Below the pieces are notes generated by a model that had not been told where the DNA came from, searched no databases, and saw only the letters and a program-made list of their open reading frames with translations. Below are positions 1 to 6,500 of a stretch of DNA of 7,766 nt, piece by piece. The first letter of the stretch is position 1. Every line of letters starts with the position of its first letter. Source of the DNA: an uncultured Opitutaceae bacterium (lineage in GTDB: Bacteria > Verrucomicrobiota > Verrucomicrobiia > Opitutales > Opitutaceae); contig CAISJA010000046.1 in NCBI GenBank assembly GCA_903885525.1, forward strand, positions 1-7,766, read 5' to 3'. Made by a program: the position numbers and the translations under genes.

Positions 1-620
1 AGCTCGTCATCCCCCGGCAGGCCCACCGCCCGCAGGCCGATCGGGAGATCATCCTCCTGGCCGAACGCGGCGCCCAGGAGGGCACCCTCTCCCGCAGCGA
101 ATCGAACATCATCGCCAACGCCCTCTCGCTCGACAACGTGCGCATCGGGGAAATCATGACCCCGCGTATCGTGGTGACCGCCCTGCCCCGTCAGGCCACG
201 GTCGGCGAGGTCTTCCGCGACCATCCCAACATCCCCTTTGCCCGGCTTCCGGTGTACGGCCGCAACCTCGACGACATCGTCGGCCTGGTGCGCCGCCGCG
301 ATCTGCTCAAGGCCAAGGCGAACGATCAGGACAACGACACGGTGGACAAACTCATGCAGGAGGTGCAGTTCATCCCCGAGACCGTGACGGTGGCGCAAGG
401 ACTGCAGCAGTTCCTCAAGGCCCAGCAGCAGATCGCCGTGGTCGTGGACGAGTTCGGAGCCACCGCCGGCGTTGTCTCGATGGAGGATGTCATGGAGCAC
501 ATCCTGGGCCGGGAAATTTTCGAGAAGGACGATCTGGCCGTTGACATGCGTGAGCTGGCCCGGGCGAAGTCGCAGAAACGGGCCAGAGGCCGCCCGGCCG
601 GCAGCGGGCAGAAACCGTGA
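1..620 (+). CDS. CNNM/CorC (HlyC) family membrane protein, C-terminal part (5' end outside window)
   Basis: The reading frame is open from the left edge (first full codon at position 3), so this is a truncated gene. The GTG at 138 is internal and not a start. The 205 visible residues begin in the linker after the missing DUF21/CNNM transmembrane domain. A CBS pair follows: CBS1 at about residues 46-104, opening with the family motif IMTPR (51-55), and CBS2 at about 114-174, containing VVVDEFG (146-152) and a GVVSMEDVMEHILG-type end. Both motifs are characteristic of CNNM/CorC proteins, which sit in the inner membrane and are linked to Mg2+/divalent cation efflux or homeostasis; the CBS pair senses adenine nucleotides in studied members. 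The protein stops shortly after CBS2 with an acidic stretch and a basic tail (about 185-205). It lacks the C-terminal CorC_HlyC transporter-associated domain, which fits the short DUF21-CBS subtype. The exact substrate cannot be read from sequence. The next gene, lgt, follows after 145 bp, and a functional link is not evident. Confidence 0.88.
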   Translation, partial: LVIPRQAHRPQADREIILLAERGAQEGTLSRSESNIIANALSLDNVRIGEIMTPRIVVTALPRQATVGEVFRDHPNIPFARLPVYGRNLDDIVGLVRRRDLLKAKANDQDNDTVDKLMQEVQFIPETVTVAQGLQQFLKAQQQIAVVVDEFGATAGVVSMEDVMEHILGREIFEKDDLAVDMRELARAKSQKRARGRPAGSGQKP

Positions 621-765
621 ACCCGGCCCACGGCATCGGTCCAGCCGGCCCCGCGGCCTCCGGGCAAATGACTCCCGCCTCGCCTTCATCCGGGTTCTCC
701 GCCAACTCTATCGGCTGAGCGCCGGTCACACCCTGCTCCCGACCGGCGACCTACCTGTCCCTACC

Positions 766-1620
766 GTGAATTTTATTGCCTACTGGGTCCACAATCTCAG
801 CCCCTTTCTCATCCGCTTCAATGAGAACCTCGGCATCCGTTACTACGGACTGGCCTACCTGGCCGGCTTTGTCGCCGCGGGCTGGCTGCTCGTCCGCTAT
901 CATCGCGCCGGCCGCACACCGCTGGCACCCGCCGAGGTCTTCGATCTGATGACTGCCATCGTGGTGGGCGTGGTGGGCGGCGGCCGGCTGGGTTACTTCC
1001 TGCTCTACCAGCCGGACTGGCTCCTCGCCCAGCCACTGGTGCTGTTCCGGGTCTGGGAGGGCGGGATGGCCAGCCACGGTGGCTTTGCCGGTGTGACCCT
1101 CGCCCTGTGGTGGTTCTCCCGCACCCACCGGGTTGGCTTCCGGCATCTTGCCGATCTGGTCGCGAGCACTGCGCCGGCCGGCCTCCTGTTCGGGCGCATC
1201 GCCAATTTCATCAACGGCGAGCTCTGGGGCAAGGTCGCCTTCGTCAAATGGGCGGTGATCTTCCCGCTGAGCGAAAAGCCCCACACCCCGCTCAACCACA
1301 TTCTCCCCCGCCATCCTTCCCAGCTCTACGAAGCCGGCCTGGAGGGCGTTCTGCTGCTGGCCTTCGTGCAATGGCGTTTCTGGCGCACTGACGTGGCCCA
1401 GACCCGGCCCGGCCGGCTCGCCGGCGAGTTTCTCCTCGCCTACGCCCTCGCCCGCGCGGCCGGGGAGGTATTCCGCGAACCCGATGCTGATCTCATTCTC
1501 GGCCTTAGCCGGGGCACCTTTTATTCCCTCTTCCTCGTTGCCGCCGGCCTAGGCCTGATCGCCTGGAGCCGCTGGCCCGGGCACCCTCGCCCGGCTGCTC
1601 GGGTGCCAGATCGCCTGTAG
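766..1620 (+). CDS. lgt: Prolipoprotein diacylglyceryl transferase (Lgt)
   Basis: Lgt moves the diacylglyceryl group from phosphatidylglycerol to the lipobox cysteine of prelipoproteins, the first step of bacterial lipoprotein maturation, in the inner membrane. The GTG at 766 gives 284 residues, a normal length for the family. The frame stays open upstream to an ATG at 472, but that part overlaps the preceding gene out of frame and reads as Arg/Ser-rich nonsense, so I reject it. No Shine-Dalgarno is visible before the GTG. Signatures are clear: R25-YYG (Tyr27 matches E. coli Tyr26), GGGRLGY (71-77), GGMASHGG with His104 (E. coli His103), the Lgt signature GRIANFINGELWG (143-155, Arg144 and Asn147 matching E. 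coli Arg143 and Asn146), RHPSQLYE, and Arg230 in YALARAAGEVFREPD (E. coli Arg239). About seven hydrophobic segments can be seen, the last near the C terminus (FYSLFLVAAGLGLIAW). The gene converges on glgC. Confidence 0.95.
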   Translation: MNFIAYWVHNLSPFLIRFNENLGIRYYGLAYLAGFVAAGWLLVRYHRAGRTPLAPAEVFDLMTAIVVGVVGGGRLGYFLLYQPDWLLAQPLVLFRVWEGGMASHGGFAGVTLALWWFSRTHRVGFRHLADLVASTAPAGLLFGRIANFINGELWGKVAFVKWAVIFPLSEKPHTPLNHILPRHPSQLYEAGLEGVLLLAFVQWRFWRTDVAQTRPGRLAGEFLLAYALARAAGEVFREPDADLILGLSRGTFYSLFLVAAGLGLIAWSRWPGHPRPAARVPDRL

Positions 1621-1704
1621 TCAGGGGGGCAGCGGGTTCGCGGCCGCTCGCTTCCCCGCCGGCTGCGCCAGATCAAACGGACAATCGCTCCCGCCGATCC
1701 GGAG

Positions 1705-1746
1705 CTGGCTCGGGGGCCAGACCGTCCCGCCCCCCGCTGGTGGGAC
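1705..1746. terminator. Candidate bidirectional terminator hairpins between lgt and glgC
   Basis: Two inverted repeats lie in the 129-bp convergent gap. The stronger pairs GTCCCGCC (1724-1731) with GGTGGGAC (1739-1746), eight pairs including one G-T, with a 7-nt loop. It starts 3 nt after the glgC stop codon on the minus strand. The second pairs CTGGC (1705-1709) with GCCAG (1716-1720). Neither is followed by a T-rich tract on either strand, so a canonical intrinsic terminator is not proven; position is the main support. In DNA this GC-rich, such stems also arise by chance. Confidence 0.35.
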
Positions 1747-1749
1747 AGC

Positions 1750-3036
1750 TCAGAGCTCGAAGCCCGAAGGAATGACCGCCTCCTTCGTGACGCAGAGGAT
1801 GCCATCGCGGATGACGATGCCATGAGGATACTCGCCGTCCTGTTTGCCGGCGGGGGAAAGCTTCACCCCGTCCCCGATGCGGGCGTTTTTGTCAATGATG
1901 GCCCGGGATAGATCGCAGTTGCGCCCGATGCCGATCGTCGGCCGGCCGGCCGCCTTGTCCACGGCCATCTCCGCCTCCTTCTGGTAATAATCGGCACCCA
2001 TCATCACGACGTCCTGCAAGTGGGAATTCTCCCCGAGGATGGAGCGGATGCCGATGACGCAATGCTGGAGGCTCGAGTCGGTGATGATGCAGCCGTCGCC
2101 GATGACGACGTGGTTGATCGAGCACTTGTTGATCTTGGAGGCGGGCAGGTAACGAGCGTGGGTATAGATGGGCGCGCCGCGATCGAAGAAATTAAAGGGG
2201 GGCAGCGGCTGGGCGAGGGCGAGGTTGGCCTCGAAAAAGGCGCTCACCGTTCCGATATCTTCCCAATAGCCTTCGAAAATATGGGCGCACAGCCTGCCCT
2301 TCCCGAGCATGCCGGGGATGACTTCCTTGCCGAAATCTTTCGCGGTGTTGTCGAGCGCGCGCCGGAGCGCGTCGCGGCTGAAAACGTAGATGCCCATGGA
2401 AGCCAGGCAGCGTTTCTCCTCGGATTGGTTGGTCAGCTGCTGTTCGAGCGTCGGGCTGAGCGTGAGGCCGTTGATGATCGCCGGATCCTTGGGCTTTTCC
2501 ACGAACTCCGAGATGGTGAGATCGTCATTCACCCGCATCAGGCCGAGACCCTCAACCTTTGAAACCGGAAACGGGATCGCCGCGATAGTCACATCCGCCT
2601 TGGTCTCGATGTGCTGCTCGATGATCTTGCGAAAATCCATGCGGTAGAGCTGGTCCCCCGAAAGGATAAGGATCAGGTCATGCGCATGGCTGTTGAAGTG
2701 CACGAGATTGCGGCGGACGGCATCGGCCGTGCCTTCGTACCAGGCATTGCTCTTCTCGGTCTGCTCGGCCGAAAGGATGTCGACGAAGCCGCCGTTGAAG
2801 GGATCGAAGTGAAAGCTCTTCTGCAGGTGCCGGTGCAGAGATGCGGTGAGGAACTGCGTCAGCAGGAAGATGCGGTTGTAGCCGGAATTGATGCAGTTGC
2901 TGATCGGAATATCGACCAGGCGATACTTACCCGCCAGCGGCACGGCGGGCTTGCAACGTTCTTTGGTGAGGGGATAAAGCCGGGTGCCCCGGCCGCCGCC
3001 CATGATGATTGCGAGTACTTTTTTTGGATCGGCCAT
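1750..3036 (-). CDS. glgC: Glucose-1-phosphate adenylyltransferase (ADP-glucose pyrophosphorylase), cyanobacterial/plant type
   Basis: GlgC makes ADP-glucose from glucose-1-phosphate and ATP, the committed and usually allosterically controlled step of bacterial glycogen synthesis, in the cytosol. The protein has 428 residues. The N-terminal nucleotidyltransferase domain shows GGGRGTRLYPLTKERCKPAV (13-32), WYEGTADAVRRN (99-110), SGDQLYRMD (126-134, with Asp128 as the metal-binding catalytic residue) and FVEKPKDP (Lys181, the glucose-1-phosphate-binding lysine). GYWEDIGTVSAFFEANL and a left-handed beta-helix C-terminal domain follow. The C-terminal half (MGADYY, IGIGRNC, RAIIDKNARIG, PSG near the end) resembles cyanobacterial and plant small subunits rather than E. 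coli GlgC. Lys383 and Lys418 align with the two lysines tied to 3-phosphoglycerate activation in those enzymes (inferred from recalled sequences). The ATG at 3036 has only a weak AAGGAA upstream, rather far away. The gene is divergent from glmS and convergent with lgt. No other glycogen gene is in the window. Confidence 0.95.
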   Translation of the reverse strand: MADPKKVLAIIMGGGRGTRLYPLTKERCKPAVPLAGKYRLVDIPISNCINSGYNRIFLLTQFLTASLHRHLQKSFHFDPFNGGFVDILSAEQTEKSNAWYEGTADAVRRNLVHFNSHAHDLILILSGDQLYRMDFRKIIEQHIETKADVTIAAIPFPVSKVEGLGLMRVNDDLTISEFVEKPKDPAIINGLTLSPTLEQQLTNQSEEKRCLASMGIYVFSRDALRRALDNTAKDFGKEVIPGMLGKGRLCAHIFEGYWEDIGTVSAFFEANLALAQPLPPFNFFDRGAPIYTHARYLPASKINKCSINHVVIGDGCIITDSSLQHCVIGIRSILGENSHLQDVVMMGADYYQKEAEMAVDKAAGRPTIGIGRNCDLSRAIIDKNARIGDGVKLSPAGKQDGEYPHGIVIRDGILCVTKEAVIPSGFEL

Positions 3037-3103
3037 AATGGTAAGCTAATTCCTTGCCTATCTGTAGGACCGGGACACAAATCTCCAGCTTAAATCACCA
3101 CTT
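3037..3103. promoter_or_regulatory. Divergent intergenic region holding the glgC and glmS control signals
   Basis: Only 67 bp separate the two start codons, so any promoters for both genes must overlap here or reach into the coding regions. This is one of the more AT-rich stretches of the window. I cannot identify a convincing -35/-10 pair for either gene; TTGCCT near 3053 is at best a weak -35-like box for glmS. A 6-bp inverted repeat, TAAGCT (3042-3047) and AGCTTA (3087-3092), sits close to both start codons with centres 45 bp apart, but a match of this size is expected by chance in a region of this length. No glmS ribozyme could fit in this space. A clear Shine-Dalgarno for glmS is absent. 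Confidence 0.45.
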
Positions 3104-4954
3104 ATGTGCGGCATTGTCGGATACATCGGTAAACAAAAGGCGGCCCCCGTCATCCTCGAGGGCCTCAAACGCCTCGAATATCGGGGCTATGACTCCGCCG
3201 GGGTGGCCACCCTGGTGGACGGCCGCTTTGAATTGGCCAAGAAAGCCGGGCGGGTCGAGGGCCTGATCCTTTCCACCCCCGCCCAGCGGCTGCCCGGGAC
3301 TACCGGCATCGGCCACACCCGCTGGGCCACGCACGGCGGCGTGACTGACGCCAACGCCCATCCCCACCTCAGCAGCGATGGCAGGATGGCCCTGATCCAC
3401 AACGGCGTCATCGAAAATTACGCCAGCCTCAAAAAATTCCTCGTCGGCAAGGGTTACACCTTCAAATCGGAAACCGACACCGAGGTGCTCTGCAACCTGA
3501 TCGCCTACCATTACCAGAAAGAGCCGGCCACCAGCGAAGGCAGCCGTTTCATGGAATCGGTCCGCAAGTCCCTCCGCCATGTCGACGGCACCTACGGCAT
3601 CGCCGTGATGTGCACCGACTGTCCGGCCGAGATCATCGCCGCCCGGAAGGGATCGCCGCTCATCCTCGGCGTGGGCGATGGCGAATACATGCTCGCCAGC
3701 GATGTGTCCGCCATCATCAGCCGCACGCAGAACGTCGTGTATCTCAAGGACGGCGAGATGGCCCATCTCACCGCCGGCAATTTCGCCATCACCACCCTGG
3801 GGGCGGAGGACGTCTCCCCGGTGTTCGACACGGTGACCTGGCGCGTCGAGGACGCCGAACTCAACGGCTACGCGCATTTCATGGAGAAGGAGATCTTCGA
3901 GCAGCCAGATGCGCTCGAGAATTCCATGCGCGGCCGCTTCGCCGAGGACGGCAGCACGGCGCAGTTCGGCGGCCTCAACCTCACCGCGGTCGATTTCCGG
4001 CAGATCGACCGGGTGCACCTGCTGGCCTGCGGAAGCGCCTGGCACTCCTGCCTCGTGGCAGAATACCTCATCGAACGTTTCGCCCGGGTGCCGGTCGATG
4101 TCGATTACGCCTCCGAATTCCGCTACCGCAACACCCCGCTCGGCCGCAACACCCTCTTCTTCACGATCAGCCAGTCCGGCGAGACCATCGACACCCTCGC
4201 CGCCCTGCGCGAGGCCAAGCGCAAGGGATACAAGGTCCTCGCGGTCAGCAATGTCGTCGGCTCCACCATCGCCCGCGAGGCGGACGGCGGTGTCTACCAG
4301 CACGTCGGCCCCGAAATTGGGGTCGCCTCCACCAAGGCCTTCACCTCCCAGCTCCTGCTCGGAGCCATGCTGGCCCTCTACATCGGCCGCATGCGGGATA
4401 TGAGTTTCAGCGACGGCAGCGCCTACGTGCAGGCGCTCAAGGGCGTGCCCAACCTGGTCCGCCAGACCCTCCTGCTGGCGCCCCAGCTCAAGGCCGTCGC
4501 CCGGCGCTACGCCCATTTTCACGATTTTCTCTTCCTGGGCCGGCTCTCCCTCTTCCCCATCGCGCTGGAGGGCGCCCTCAAGCTGAAGGAGATTTCCTAC
4601 ATCCATGCCGAAGGCTATCCCGCGGCGGAGATGAAGCACGGCCCGATCGCCCTGATCAGCGAACAGTGCCCTTCCGTTTTCCTCGTCCCCTCCGGCGAAA
4701 TGTTCCACAAAGTCGTCTCCAGCATGCAGGAGATCAAGGCGCGCAAGGGACCTGTCATCGCCATCGCGGCGGAAGGCTGCGACCTGCCCGCCGGACTGGC
4801 CGACGAGGTGGTGCGCATTCCGGAATGCCACGAGGCCGTCCTTCCCATCATTGCCACCATCCCGGTCCAATTGTTGAGCTACTACATCGCCGCCGAACTC
4901 GGCCGCGATGTCGACAAGCCCCGCAACCTGGCAAAATCCGTCACGGTCGAGTAA
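3104..4954 (+). CDS. glmS: Glutamine-fructose-6-phosphate aminotransferase (isomerizing)
   Basis: GlmS converts fructose-6-phosphate and glutamine to glucosamine-6-phosphate and glutamate, the first step toward UDP-GlcNAc for peptidoglycan and lipopolysaccharide, in the cytosol. It has 616 residues (E. coli 609). The start is certain: MCGIVGYIG places the catalytic nucleophile Cys2 at the N terminus once Met is removed. The class II glutaminase domain (about 2-230) shows RRGYDSAG-type LEYRGYDSAG, HTRWATHGG, HNGVIENY and ETDTEV. Two SIS domains follow. The first has CGSAWHS (Cys309), SQSGET (356-361) and ASTKAFTSQ. The second has LKLKEISYIHAE (Glu496, matching the E. coli catalytic glutamate) and MKHGP (His512). 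The C terminus, PRNLAKSVTVE (Lys611), is the canonical end. The set of catalytic residues is complete. trpE follows after one base. A long open frame on the opposite strand spans the gene and is a codon-bias shadow. Confidence 0.97.
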   Translation: MCGIVGYIGKQKAAPVILEGLKRLEYRGYDSAGVATLVDGRFELAKKAGRVEGLILSTPAQRLPGTTGIGHTRWATHGGVTDANAHPHLSSDGRMALIHNGVIENYASLKKFLVGKGYTFKSETDTEVLCNLIAYHYQKEPATSEGSRFMESVRKSLRHVDGTYGIAVMCTDCPAEIIAARKGSPLILGVGDGEYMLASDVSAIISRTQNVVYLKDGEMAHLTAGNFAITTLGAEDVSPVFDTVTWRVEDAELNGYAHFMEKEIFEQPDALENSMRGRFAEDGSTAQFGGLNLTAVDFRQIDRVHLLACGSAWHSCLVAEYLIERFARVPVDVDYASEFRYRNTPLGRNTLFFTISQSGETIDTLAALREAKRKGYKVLAVSNVVGSTIAREADGGVYQHVGPEIGVASTKAFTSQLLLGAMLALYIGRMRDMSFSDGSAYVQALKGVPNLVRQTLLLAPQLKAVARRYAHFHDFLFLGRLSLFPIALEGALKLKEISYIHAEGYPAAEMKHGPIALISEQCPSVFLVPSGEMFHKVVSSMQEIKARKGPVIAIAAEGCDLPAGLADEVVRIPECHEAVLPIIATIPVQLLSYYIAAELGRDVDKPRNLAKSVTVE

Positions 4955-4955
4955 C

Positions 4956-6404
4956 ATGCTGGTTCATCCCGCGCGCGAATCCTTCCTCCTATTGGCCCGC
5001 CAGGGCAATGTGGTGCCCGTCTGCACCGAATTGCTGGCCGACTTGGAGACCCCCGTCTCGGCCTACGCCAAACTCCGTGGCACCGGGCCCGCCTTCCTGC
5101 TCGAATCCGTCGAAGGCGGGGAGCATGTCTCCCGTTACAGCTTCATCGGGTGCAATCCGCGGAAAATCATCCGCACCCGCCCGGGCGAGGGCGACCCGCT
5201 GCAAGCCCTCGAAAGCGAAATGCGCCAGTACCGGCCCGTCGCCGTGCCCGGCCTGCCGCCCTTCACCGGCGGAGCGGTGGGCTACCTCGGCTATGAATTC
5301 ATCCACGGGATCGAACCCACCGTCCCGCTCGCCACCCGCGACGACCTGGAACTGCCCGTGCTGTGGTTCATGCTCTGCGACTCCGTCGTCGTCTTCGACC
5401 GCGCCCGGCAATTGCTCCGCCTCGTGGTCAACGCCCACATCGGTGACGATGCCGGTGCCGCCTATGACGGCGCCGTAGCGGAATTACGGCGCCTGCGTGA
5501 CGCCCTGCAACAACCCAGTCCGCTCCGGCCCTTGCCCCTCCCGGACACCGGCCCCGTGAGCGTGCCCCCCAGCAATTTCACCCGCGCCACCTTTGAAAAA
5601 ATGGTGGACGAGGCGAAGGAGTATATCCGGGCGGGCGATATCTTTCAGATCGTGCTCTCGCAACGTTTCAGCCGCACCTTCGACCGCACTCCGCTCGATC
5701 TCTACCGCGCCCTCCGCACGGTGAACCCGTCCCCGTACATGTTCATCCTCGAAACTGGCACCTTCACCTTGGTCGGGGCGTCCCCCGAGGTGCATGTGCG
5801 GTTGACCGGCCGGACAACCGAGATCCGCCCGATCGCGGGTTCACGCCCCCGCGGCAAGACGCCGGAAGAGGATGCCGCCTTGGAAAAGGAACTCCTGCTG
5901 GATGAAAAGGAAAAGGCCGAACACCTCATGCTGGTCGATCTCGCCCGCAACGATCTCGGGCGCGTCTGCACCTATGGCACCGTCAAGGTGCCGGAATTCA
6001 TGACCGTGGAGCGGTATTCCCATATCATGCACATTGTGTCACAGGTGGAGGGACAACTTGCGCCAGAACGCACCGCTTTCGACCTGATGCGGGCCACCTT
6101 CCCCGCCGGCACCGTCAGCGGCGCCCCCAAAATCCGAGCCATGCAGCTGATCGCCCAAATGGAGGGACTCCAGCGCGGCAGCTACGCCGGTGCCTTGGGC
6201 TATTTCAGTTATGACGGAAATCTAGATTCTTGCATAACTCTCAGGACCGCATTGCTTAAAGATGGAATGGTTCATGTGCAAGCCGGAGGAGGAATCGTGG
6301 CTGATTCCGTGCCAAGCCTTGAGTATCAAGAATCTGTGAACAAAGCCTCCGCGATCCTCAAGGCCGCCGACATGGCTGAAAACATGGCCGAAACCGGAGC
6401 CTGA
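4956..6404 (+). CDS. trpE: Anthranilate synthase component I
   Basis: TrpE makes anthranilate from chorismate, using ammonia delivered by the glutaminase subunit TrpG; this is the first committed step of tryptophan synthesis. The ATG at 4956 gives 482 residues and lies one base after the glmS stop. An ATG at 4908 in the same frame is inside glmS and is rejected because its extra residues are unlike the family. The N-terminal domain (about 20-155) carries LLES (48-51), the element of the tryptophan feedback site. The chorismate-binding domain (about 205-475) shows PSPYMF, PIAGSRPRG (292-300), DEKEKAEHLMLVDLARNDLGR, SHIMHIVS, FPAGTVSGAPK (382-392) and QAGGGIVADS (442-451). Ala294 in PIAG favours TrpE over PabB, which usually has Lys there. 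With a 1-nt junction there is no room for a trp leader peptide. No trpG or other trp gene follows. The codons for residues 416-463 are unusually AT-rich (see 6201-6344). Confidence 0.95.
   Translation: MLVHPARESFLLLARQGNVVPVCTELLADLETPVSAYAKLRGTGPAFLLESVEGGEHVSRYSFIGCNPRKIIRTRPGEGDPLQALESEMRQYRPVAVPGLPPFTGGAVGYLGYEFIHGIEPTVPLATRDDLELPVLWFMLCDSVVVFDRARQLLRLVVNAHIGDDAGAAYDGAVAELRRLRDALQQPSPLRPLPLPDTGPVSVPPSNFTRATFEKMVDEAKEYIRAGDIFQIVLSQRFSRTFDRTPLDLYRALRTVNPSPYMFILETGTFTLVGASPEVHVRLTGRTTEIRPIAGSRPRGKTPEEDAALEKELLLDEKEKAEHLMLVDLARNDLGRVCTYGTVKVPEFMTVERYSHIMHIVSQVEGQLAPERTAFDLMRATFPAGTVSGAPKIRAMQLIAQMEGLQRGSYAGALGYFSYDGNLDSCITLRTALLKDGMVHVQAGGGIVADSVPSLEYQESVNKASAILKAADMAENMAETGA
6201..6344 (+). 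other. Low-GC island inside the 3' end of trpE
   Basis: By hand count the 150 bases from 6201 contain 68 G/C (45%). Of the 48 codons at 6201-6344, 18 end in G or C (38%), against 39 of the 48 codons just upstream (81%). Codons otherwise scarce here cluster in it (CTA, ATA, AGG, TTG, CTT and a GGA GGA GGA run), while the protein stays a canonical, highly conserved TrpE segment (residues 416-463). Typical codon use resumes at about 6345. No frame disruption is seen. Possible causes are a short homologous-recombination tract from a lower-GC relative or an overlapping signal for the downstream gene. Confidence 0.75.
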
Positions 6405-6500
6405 GGGGCACCGGCACCCAGTTTGCTAGTCGTTACAGGCTCTTGGGAATAAATTCCCCGCCTCCGGCATCCCGTATGCAAGGCGGCGGGCATCACTTCC
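6405..6500 (+). promoter_or_regulatory. Leader/promoter region of the sigma factor gene, with palindrome and hairpin
   Basis: These 96 bp separate trpE from the sigma gene. They hold a perfect 6-2-6 palindrome, GGGAATAAATTCCC (6445-6458), which could be an operator. TTGCTA (6423-6428) followed by AT-rich bases around 6447-6455 is a weak promoter-like arrangement, but the spacing is not convincing. Nearer the start codon, CCGCC (6458-6462) can pair with GGCGG (6482-6486), enclosing a GCAT (6467-6470) / ATGC (6476-6479) inner stem. This leader hairpin would bury AAGG (6480-6483), the only Shine-Dalgarno-like bases before the ATG at 6501. No terminator for trpE is evident. Function is inferred from position only. 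Confidence 0.4.

Noticed and set aside
668..718. 16-codon ORF starting ATG 668 in the CNNM-lgt gap
   Set aside because: It is very short, has no ribosome-binding site and shows no distinctive sequence; chance explains it.
472..765. N-terminal extension of lgt to the ATG at 472
   Set aside because: The extra 98 residues overlap the CNNM gene in another frame and are Arg/Ser-rich and unlike Lgt. The GTG at 766 aligns with the usual Lgt N terminus.
1747..1757. AGCTCAGAGCT palindrome over the glgC stop codon
   Set aside because: The arms are only five bases and partly coding-constrained; there is no reason to assign a function.
3037..3103. A glmS ribozyme/riboswitch upstream of glmS
   Set aside because: The spacer is too short for the ribozyme core, and no matching sequence is seen.
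3095..4957. 620-residue open frame on the minus strand spanning all of glmS
   Set aside because: It mirrors glmS exactly and has a composition (Gly/Ala/Asp/Val-rich, with no domain pattern) typical of an antisense frame in high-GC DNA. The plus-strand protein is unmistakably GlmS.
3610..5478. 622-residue Arg/Pro-rich open frame on the plus strand overlapping glmS and trpE
   Set aside because: It is out of frame with two secure genes and strongly Arg/Pro/His-biased with no recognisable fold, so it is a codon-bias shadow.
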